Source of the DNA: Chloroflexota bacterium
Lineage (GTDB): Bacteria; Chloroflexota; Limnocylindria; Limnocylindrales; CSP1-4
Assembly (NCBI GenBank): GCA_021786915.1
Contig: JAJYMP010000566.1
Location: forward strand, 1 to 8,448
Length of the DNA: 8,448 nt
Direction: 5' to 3'
Shown here piece after piece: positions 1-4,455 of this stretch; position 1 is the first letter of the stretch, and every line of letters begins with the position of its first letter. Made by a program: the position numbers and the translations under genes. The notes under the pieces were generated by a model. The model was not told the DNA's origin, did not search any database, and saw only the letters and a list, made by a program, of their open reading frames with translations.

Positions 1-150
1 GCGGTACACGACGCCGCCGGCCGGCACGTCGAAGAGGACCGCGTCGGTGACGAGGCGATCGGTCGCCGCGGGCGGCAGGCTCGCGAGGAAGCTTCGCTCC
101 ACTGCCCGCCGGATCCGCGGGTCTGCCGTTGGCCGCGCAGTCACGTCCAT
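1..150 (-). CDS. Crp/Fnr-family transcriptional regulator, N-terminal 50 residues (runs off the window)
   Basis: Reading the minus strand from the ATG at 150-148 gives 50 uninterrupted codons to the window edge. The peptide contains FLASLPPAATDRLV (residues 21-34), then LFDVPAGGVVYR (39-50). This is the pattern at the start of cyclic-nucleotide-binding (cNMP/Crp) domains: a short helix ending in a leucine-rich turn, then a hydrophobic strand and the P-A-G-x-V-[VI]-[YF] turn. Crp/Fnr proteins bind an effector with this domain and DNA with a C-terminal winged helix. The DNA-binding part lies outside the window, so a stand-alone cNMP-domain protein is not excluded. The gene is divergent from the TauE/SafE gene, with 77 bases between the two starts, so it could regulate both. 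No good Shine-Dalgarno sequence precedes the ATG. Confidence 0.66.
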   Translation of the reverse strand, partial: MDVTARPTADPRIRRAVERSFLASLPPAATDRLVTDAVLFDVPAGGVVYR

Positions 151-227
151 ACGGTACCGGGTCACCCGCAAGACGGGGCGCCGCGGACCCGCTGGCACAG
201 GCCGCCTGCCCGCTACGATCGCGGGCG
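151..227. promoter_or_regulatory. Divergent promoter region with two adjacent palindromes
   Basis: This 77-base gap separates the divergent Crp/Fnr-like and TauE/SafE genes. It contains a perfect 8-base palindrome CGGTACCG at 152-159 and, sharing its last two bases, the inverted repeat CGGGT-C-ACCCG at 158-168. Both lie against the start of the regulator gene, where an autoregulatory operator could sit. Toward TauE, TACGAT at 214-219 resembles a -10 hexamer. CTGGCA at 192-197 is a weak -35 candidate with a 16-base spacer. That -10 ends 8 bases before the ATG at 228, which would give a leaderless mRNA. These are visual matches only. No regulator-specific consensus was recognised. Confidence 0.35.
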
Positions 228-971
228 ATGAACGACGTCCTCCTCCTCGCCGTCGCGTTCTTCGCCGCGGCCACCCTCTACGCCTCGGTGGGGCACGCTG
301 GCGCGTCCGGCTATCTCGCGGCCATGGCGCTGGTGGGCGTCGCACCGGCGACGATGCGCCCGACGGCGCTGGCGCTGAACATCCTGGTCGCCTCGATCGT
401 GACGATCCGGTTCCACCTGGCGGGCCACGTCCGCTGGCGCGCCCTCGTGCCGTTCCTGATCGGCTCGATCCCGCTCGCGTTCGTCGGCGGTGCGCTCGTG
501 CTCCCGGCGCACATCTACAAGCCGATCGTCGGCATCATCCTCCTGATCGCGGCCGCCCAGCTCGTGCGCACAGCGGGAAGATCCGGTGCGGGTGATGCCA
601 AGCCCACGGCGATCCCGTTCCTCCCGGCCGTGCTGGCCGGGGCTGGCATCGGCCTTCTGTCGGGGCTCACTGGCACGGGCGGGGGGATCTTCCTGACCCC
701 CTTGATCCTGTTCGCCGGCTGGTCGTCGGTGCGGGTTGCGGCCGGCATCTCCGCTGCGTTCATCCTTGCCAACTCGATCTCGGGGCTCTTGGGCAACGTC
801 GCGTCGGTCCAGGACCTCCCGCCCGCGCTGCCGGTCTGGCTCTTGGCCGCGGGCGCGGGCGGCATCGTTGGTGCGGAGCTCGGGGCGCGCCGACTCGGGA
901 CGCCGGCGCTACGCGGTGCGCTCGCGGTCGTCCTCGTCATCGCCGGCCTGAAGCTGATCTTCCTGGACTAG
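228..971 (+). CDS. Sulfite exporter TauE/SafE family permease
   Basis: A 247-residue integral membrane protein, about the usual family length (roughly 240-270). The ATG at 228 is chosen because the family's first membrane helix begins right after it (residues 3-19). Upstream in-frame codons from 129 encode a Pro/Arg/Ala-rich stretch unlike a protein N-terminus. The family signature appears twice, as expected for its internal repeat: YASVGHAGASGYLAAM (18-33) and GLLSGLTGTGGGIFLTPLIL (142-161). Both have the glycine-rich loop at the end of a helix. About seven or eight hydrophobic segments are visible (about 3-19, 27-40, 46-61, 73-92, 98-113, 133-147, 154-190, 203-220, 230-245). Members export organosulfur or sulfur oxyanions, or move other small anions. 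The substrate cannot be read from sequence. The gene stands alone, convergent with the SDR gene. Its stop is TAG. Confidence 0.9.
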   Translation: MNDVLLLAVAFFAAATLYASVGHAGASGYLAAMALVGVAPATMRPTALALNILVASIVTIRFHLAGHVRWRALVPFLIGSIPLAFVGGALVLPAHIYKPIVGIILLIAAAQLVRTAGRSGAGDAKPTAIPFLPAVLAGAGIGLLSGLTGTGGGIFLTPLILFAGWSSVRVAAGISAAFILANSISGLLGNVASVQDLPPALPVWLLAAGAGGIVGAELGARRLGTPALRGALAVVLVIAGLKLIFLD

Positions 972-1005
972 ACGTCTCCCCGCCGAGCACGTGCCAGGCC
1001 TCCGA

Positions 1006-1029
1006 GCAGCTCTACGCCGGGCGTGCTGC
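1006..1029. terminator. Possible hairpin between convergent genes
   Basis: In the 110-base gap between the TauE/SafE stop and the end of the SDR gene, GCAGC (1006-1010) can pair with GCTGC (1025-1029) and ACG (1014-1016) with CGT (1022-1024). This leaves a TCT bulge on one side. No T-tract follows on either strand, so it is a weak terminator candidate in a suitable position. Confidence 0.22.
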
Positions 1030-1081
1030 CGGTTGGCTCGTCGTCCCGAGTCTGGAGCCCCCCTGAAGATGAGAGGCCGAA

Positions 1082-2063
1082 TCAGGCCGCGCCGGCCGCC
1101 TTGGTGGACTCCGGGGCCGCGGCCCGACCGCGGTACCACTTCACCGTGGCGGGGACCGATTCCTCGAGCGGTGTCGGTCGCAGTCCGAAGGCGCGCTGGA
1201 TCTTCGACGAGTCGACCACAAACGGCTCGGCGAACTCGTACCACATCTCCGGGAACTCGCGAAGGATCGGCACGAACAGTCCGATCAGGCGCAGCATCGG
1301 CTTCGATGTGCGCGCGATGTGTGGGGTCGTACCCGCCGCGGCCGCCGCCAGCTGTGCGAAGCGCCGCACGCTCACGGCCTCCGCCGTCGGCACGTGCCAA
1401 ACCTCCCCGAGCGTCTCGTATCGGCGCCCGAGCTCGATGAGCGCCTGGGCGAAATCGGGCAGGTAGGTGTGGCTGTGGAGCGCGTCGGGGTCGCCGCACC
1501 CGGACTGTCTTGCCGGCCAAGATCGGATCGAAGAACCGCTCGCCAGCGCTCGATTCGACGGCCCCGGGACCGAAGAAGTCGGAGGCCCGGCCGATCGCGA
1601 CCGGGACATCGCCGGCGCGGTGCGCCTCGATGAACCGCGTCGCTATCCGGGCCCGAACCGCGCCCTTGCGCGTGGCCGCGGCCCAGGGCAGGTCTTCGGT
1701 GATCGGCCGCCCCCCGGTCGGTCCGTACGCATACAGGTTGTCGACGACGACCAGCCTGGTGCCGATGCCGCGCAGGCCGCCGAGCACGCCGTCCACGAGC
1801 GGCGGGAAGCCCTTCGGCCAGTTCAAATAGGCCGGCTGACAGGCGAAGTAGGCCACCCGGACACCCGCGGCCGCGGCGCGGACCAGGGCCGGGTCGGACG
1901 CGTCGAGGCGGACGCTCGAAACACCCGGAACGCCGAGGTCGCGGCCGCTGCGGGTGGCGATGGCCACGGACTCACCAGCAGCGGCAAGCTGCCGCGCGAT
2001 CTCCCGGCCGACCTGGCCGGCGCCGATGACGAGCTGCTGGACGGGAATGGCGTTGATCCTCAT
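1082..2063 (-). pseudogene. NAD(P)-binding epimerase/dehydratase-like SDR protein, frameshifted
   Basis: The minus strand encodes an NAD-dependent epimerase/dehydratase-like protein split over two frames. The first frame starts at ATG 2063-2061. It gives 189 residues with a Rossmann motif LVIGAGQVGREIARQL (residues 11-26; G14, G16, G19), then VVDNLYAYGP (106-115), TEDLPW (122-127), KGAVRARI (133-140) and GRASDFFGPG (158-167), ending at LAGKTVRV near 1497. The second frame resumes at 1495 with GDPDALHSHTYLPDFAQAL and runs 137 residues to TGA at 1084-1082. The two pieces join into one normal-length protein of about 326 residues. Past the break, frame 1 becomes Arg/Pro-rich nonsense, and frame 2 upstream of it has no family features. 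Homologous proteins usually read VRV-x-GDPD here, so two bases are missing or one is extra near 1496. A classic Tyr-x3-Lys pair is not obvious around Y111/Y113, so this is an atypical member with unknown substrate. A TetR C-terminal fragment lies 27 bases upstream. Either a true pseudogene or a sequencing/assembly indel. Confidence 0.8.
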
Positions 2064-2073
2064 CAAGCTTCTT

Positions 2074-2089
2074 GGGTGGGGGGGCTGGG
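2074..2089 (+). other. Potential G-quadruplex / 7-G homopolymer tract
   Basis: The plus strand reads GGGTGGGGGGGCTGGG, which can be divided into four runs of three G separated by loops of 1, 1 and 2 bases. It lies in the 27-base gap between the TetR-fragment stop and the SDR start. Both genes are on the minus strand, so the G-rich strand is their transcription template and the mRNA would be C-rich. The 7-G run is also prone to sequencing or replication slippage. Confidence 0.4.
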
Positions 2090-2090
2090 T

Positions 2091-2285
2091 TCAGGCGTTC
2101 GCGCGGAGGGCGCCGAGGAGGTCGTTCAGCGCGTGCTCGGCGGCGATGCGCGGGTCGGTCGGCTGGCCGGAGAGACCGCTCTCGAGACCTATCGAGGTGT
2201 AGAGGGCAGCCAGGCCGTGGACCACGCTCCACAACAGCATCGCGAGGCGGAGCGAGTCGTCGCCCTCGAGCTCGCCGGACGACTG
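2091..2285 (-). pseudogene. TetR-family regulator, C-terminal fragment only
   Basis: A minus-strand reading frame ending in TGA at 2093-2091 encodes about 64 residues with the C-terminal ligand-binding signature of a TetR subfamily: DDSLRLAMLLWSVVHGLAAL (residues 9-28), then a helix-breaking linker and AAEHALNDLLGALRANA at the end. The W-x2-[VL]-H-G-L-A-x-L pattern is typical of TetR_C domains of the type that follows an AcrR-like HTH. No DNA-binding HTH is found upstream in any minus-strand frame. The frame loses family character near 2285 and meets an in-frame TGA near 2323. The only in-frame ATG lies inside the domain, so the fragment is very unlikely to be functional. It was probably the upstream partner of the SDR gene (27-base gap). 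Its N-terminal two thirds have been replaced by unrelated plus-strand coding sequence. Confidence 0.68.
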
Positions 2286-3016
2286 AGGTCCAGGCGGTTG
2301 CCCGCCAGCTCCGTGGCGCCACGGTCAAGCCGTCGGATCGCGAGCTGCAGCGGGCGATCCTCACGTTCTGCGACCGCACCTCGCTCACGGCCGCGGCCAG
2401 CATCTACATCGAGAAGTGCCTGCGGGCTACGGTCGCGCTGGGTCCCGAACCAGTCCAGCAGCGGCCGATCTGGGCGAAGGCCACCGCACCCGCGGCAGGG
2501 ACGACGCCACCGGCGCGCCCGACAGAGCCTCCGACGAGACCTGCCCCGACGCCGGTGCGACCGGCCGGGCCGGAGTTCAAGAAGGTCCTTGCCGACACGA
2601 TCGCCCGGGCCCAGGTGCTCTCCGCCGGCGCCAGACATCGCCTTGCGACCGAGTGGCTGGACGAGGAGAACGAGGCGTCGCGCGCCACGGTGATCAGCGC
2701 GGCCGGCACCGCCGGCGCTCCGCGCGATTGGAGCACCGTTGCGCGGATTGTTACAAGCACCCTCGCCGATTGGCCCGCCTCCGCACGCGGGGCTGTCGTG
2801 GATACCGCCTTCGCGTTGACCGCCAGCAGCGCCCCAGAGGAGGCGGCCGAACTGCTCGTGCCGTGGAGGGCCGCTCTCCGTCCGGGGAATACCACCCCGT
2901 TAACTCCAGATGCGCCTGACCGCACCCTGTGTCCGCACGGAAACGTGATGAGCCAGTGCCCCCTCATCGTCTGTAAGGGTCACTCCCTTGGGGGCATGGC
3001 GCTCGACGAGAACTGA
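2285..3016 (+). CDS. Protein of unknown function with Pro-rich linker and C-terminal Cys/His cluster, 5'-truncated
   Basis: A plus-strand frame of about 243 codons with strong third-position G/C bias ends at TGA 3014-3016. I do not recognise the family. Visible parts, numbered from 2285: an apparently helical N-terminal block to about residue 60, containing LRGATVKPSDRELQRAIL and FCDRTSLTAAASIYIEKCL; a Pro/Thr/Ala/Arg-rich linker (about 61-96); a second helical block (about 97-185, with EFKKVLADTIARAQVLSAG and TEWLDEENEASRATVISAAG); and a C-terminal cluster C216-P-H218-G-x5-C225-P-x3-C230-x2-H233 that could bind zinc. The frame stays open upstream to an ATG at 2072. However, 2072-2284 is antisense to the TetR fragment and translates to Arg/Gly-rich sequence. 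No ATG, GTG or TTG occurs in frame between 2285 and the GTG in QVLS near 2617. The native 5' end is therefore missing. It converges on an HNH/zinc-protein pair, so a phage or mobile-element origin is plausible but inferred. Confidence 0.55.
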   Translation, partial: EVQAVARQLRGATVKPSDRELQRAILTFCDRTSLTAAASIYIEKCLRATVALGPEPVQQRPIWAKATAPAAGTTPPARPTEPPTRPAPTPVRPAGPEFKKVLADTIARAQVLSAGARHRLATEWLDEENEASRATVISAAGTAGAPRDWSTVARIVTSTLADWPASARGAVVDTAFALTASSAPEEAAELLVPWRAALRPGNTTPLTPDAPDRTLCPHGNVMSQCPLIVCKGHSLGGMALDEN

Positions 3017-3055
3017 TCGCACGCCAGCGCCGCGGGCCGCCGCCAACCGACCCTC

Positions 3056-3081
3056 GGGCCCCGAGCGCCAACCCGGGGCCC
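3056..3081. terminator. Strong hairpin, likely bidirectional terminator
   Basis: GGGCCCCG (3056-3063) pairs perfectly with CGGGGCCC (3074-3081) around a 10-base loop and is followed by TTCTCC on the plus strand. It lies in the 100-base gap between two convergent genes, the unknown plus-strand gene ending at 3016 and the minus-strand zinc protein ending at 3117. An 8-bp all-GC stem in this position is what a shared factor-independent terminator in a GC-rich genome often looks like. The U-tract is short. Confidence 0.5.
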
Positions 3082-3116
3082 TTCTCCGTGCGGTCGCGTC
3101 GGTGGCCACGTTTGGC

Positions 3117-3419
3117 TCACCGCCGCACGTGGGCCAACGTCGGCGCCGACGGGCGGACGTCGGCGAGGTCGCGGGGCAAGATCTGGGCGCGCACGCGCCT
3201 CCGGAGCGTGGCGGCGGGCACGCCGGCGTCCAGTGGCACCCGTGGGCGAAGGCGTGAGGGACGCGGGTGGTGGACGTCGCACCACCGGCGTGGCCTGCCG
3301 CGCCCGCCGAGGTACGGGAGCTCGGCGCCGCAGGCCGGGCAGTGGCGCGGCGGTGCGACGCTCGCGCGGAGGGCCATCGTCGCGGACGCGGCCATCGCCT
3401 CGGGGTCGTCAGCGCTCAT
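3117..3419 (-). CDS. Small zinc-binding / AT-hook-like protein next to HNH nuclease
   Basis: A 100-residue minus-strand protein from ATG 3419-3417 to TGA at 3119-3117, with GC-rich coding third positions throughout. It has a compact zinc-binding pattern C27-P-A-C30-x16-C47-x2-H50. Between the two halves lies GRGRPRR (39-45), an AT-hook-like basic motif (core R-G-R-P) that often accompanies minor-groove DNA binding. The C-terminal half is Arg/Pro-rich with a basic helix around TLRRRVRAQI (71-80). I do not recognise a named family; a nucleic-acid-binding role is an inference from these motifs. Its start overlaps the end of the HNH gene by 11 bases, so the two are almost certainly co-transcribed and probably translationally coupled. 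Small genes beside an HNH nuclease are common at the packaging end of actinophage genomes. No terminase signature is visible here. Confidence 0.6.
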   Translation of the reverse strand: MSADDPEAMAASATMALRASVAPPRHCPACGAELPYLGGRGRPRRWCDVHHPRPSRLRPRVPLDAGVPAATLRRRVRAQILPRDLADVRPSAPTLAHVRR

Positions 3420-3852
3420 ACACCAGTCCCTGGCGAAAACCCCCGAGAACGCGCGAAACTCGGCCGCGTGCGCACGATTGGGACGCGCGGTCCGCGGGCA
3501 AGCACGGCGTCCTATGGTCTACCCCACCCCGGTCGGTCGACGCGCCCTTCGTCGAGTTGCACGACCGGCACAGGACCGCGGTGTTGCCGATGTCGAATGG
3601 CACACCGCCAGCGGCGAGCGGCGCGACGTGATCGACGGTCAGGTCGCGGGCTGGGTGGGCGTCGCGCTGATAGCCCGGGCACCAGTCCCCGTGCTCGCCA
3701 CGCCAGGCGAGGAGCACACGGGCGCTGAGCCGCTGCCAGGCGCGCGTGCTGTAGAGGGCGTTGTGCCGGCTGCGGTTGGACTGCCGAGCGTGCTCGGCGC
3801 AGCGGCCACCCGCGCGGCTGGTGACGACACCACAGACCGTGCACAGCTTCAC
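3409..3852 (-). CDS. HNH endonuclease (phage-type)
   Basis: A 147-residue minus-strand protein starting at GTG 3852-3850, the only usable start after an in-frame TAG upstream. The N-terminus has a zinc knuckle C4-x2-C7-x10-C18-x2-H21. The nuclease core follows: WCPGYQRDAHPARDLTVDHV (57-76), APLAAGG (77-83), N90 and LCRSCNSTKG (94-103). D74-H75 supply the first H of the ββα-metal fold, N90 the middle Asn, and C95/C98 with C58 likely bind structural zinc. These nucleases cut double-stranded DNA. In tailed phages such small HNH proteins sit beside terminase genes and aid packaging, and they also occur in prophages and homing elements. The last 44 or so residues (104-147) show no family features. 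The stop lies 11 bases inside the downstream zinc-protein gene. It is divergent from the MarR gene with 123 bases between. Confidence 0.85.
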   Translation of the reverse strand: MKLCTVCGVVTSRAGGRCAEHARQSNRSRHNALYSTRAWQRLSARVLLAWRGEHGDWCPGYQRDAHPARDLTVDHVAPLAAGGVPFDIGNTAVLCRSCNSTKGASTDRGGVDHRTPCLPADRASQSCARGRVSRVLGGFRQGLVYER

Positions 3853-3935
3853 CCGAGAATCGTCGATGGGCTGGCTGGCGCGGTCTATCCGCTCCGGGTG
3901 CTACGCCTGCCGGGCCAAGGCTCCCGATGCTCAAC

Positions 3936-3975
3936 TGATAGCCAGCTAGCACATAACCGCATATCATCGCGTCCG
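3936..3975 (+). promoter_or_regulatory. Putative promoter/operator of the marR-clc operon
   Basis: The region directly before the MarR ATG is clearly more AT-rich than its surroundings. TATCAT at 3962-3967 resembles a -10 hexamer. TAGCCA at 3939-3944 matches four of six -35 consensus bases with a 17-base spacer. The -10 ends 8 bases before the ATG, predicting a leaderless transcript; no Shine-Dalgarno sequence is visible. TGATA (3936-3940) and TATCA (3962-3966) form a spaced inverted repeat flanking the promoter, and a TAGC-CAGC-TAGC repeat lies between them. MarR proteins usually repress their own promoter by binding such palindromes, so autoregulation here is a reasonable inference. Confidence 0.35.
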
Positions 3976-4455
3976 ATGACCACGGACCACCCAACTCGGG
4001 CAACTTTGTCCCCCGCGGCCGCCGACGCACTCGCCGACCACCTGGAGCGGATCGCCGTGGGCACCGTCGGCCTCACGACTCGTGCCCTGGCGCACGCGGA
4101 CGCCGGCTTCGAGCTCACCTTCCCCCAGTGGCGCGCACTGCTCGTGCTCGGCGAGAACGAGGACGGGGCTCGCGTCGGAGAGATGGCGACCCGGGTCGGG
4201 GTCACGGTGCCGGCGACCAGCCGCCTGCTCCGCCGCCTGGAGCGGCGGGGGCTGACCACGCTCTCGATGGACGAGCAGGACCGGCGCGCCACGCGCGCTC
4301 GCCTCACCGACCGCGGCCGCAGTGTCCGCGCGGCGATCCTGGGCCATCGACTCGCTGCCCTTCGGGAGGTCGCGTTCGCCCTCCGTGACCCTGAGCGGCT
4401 CGAGCTGCGAGAGGGCCTCAGGGCCATCGCCGCCGAGCTCGAGCGGTTCGCGTGA
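3976..4455 (+). CDS. MarR-family transcriptional regulator
   Basis: A 159-residue winged-helix regulator of typical MarR length (about 140-165). The ATG at 3976 follows the AT-rich promoter region; upstream in-frame codons run antisense to the HNH gene and are not protein-like. The core is residues 48-114: LTFPQWRALLVLGE (helix 2), VGEMATRVGVTVPATSRLL (67-85, helix-turn-helix with recognition helix about 77-91), RRLERRGL (86-93), then the β-wing with the family hallmark DEQDRRATRARLTDRGR (99-115, equivalent to D-x-R-D-R-R-x3-V-x-LT). Flanking helices (about 14-42 and 117-157) would form the dimer interface. MarR proteins are dimeric repressors released by small ligands, acids or oxidants; the ligand is unknown. 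The TGA overlaps the GTG of the ClC gene, so the regulator and channel form one operon. Confidence 0.92.
   Translation: MTTDHPTRATLSPAAADALADHLERIAVGTVGLTTRALAHADAGFELTFPQWRALLVLGENEDGARVGEMATRVGVTVPATSRLLRRLERRGLTTLSMDEQDRRATRARLTDRGRSVRAAILGHRLAALREVAFALRDPERLELREGLRAIAAELERFA

Noticed and set aside
909..1496. Continuation of the SDR frame 1 down to 909 as a 385-residue protein
   Set aside because: After VRV the sequence becomes Arg/Pro/Gly-rich, whereas the neighbouring frame continues the epimerase family pattern and ends at a sensible stop (1082).
2072..2284. N-terminal extension of the unknown plus-strand gene from ATG 2072
   Set aside because: It translates to Arg/Gly/Ser-rich low-complexity sequence and is exactly antisense to the TetR C-terminal domain, which has clear family residues.
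2404..2967. Long minus-strand open frame (187 codons) opposite the unknown plus-strand gene
   Set aside because: It is rich in Ala/Ser/Arg/Val without domain-like order, while the plus frame has ordered helices, a linker and a Cys/His cluster. High GC keeps antisense frames open.
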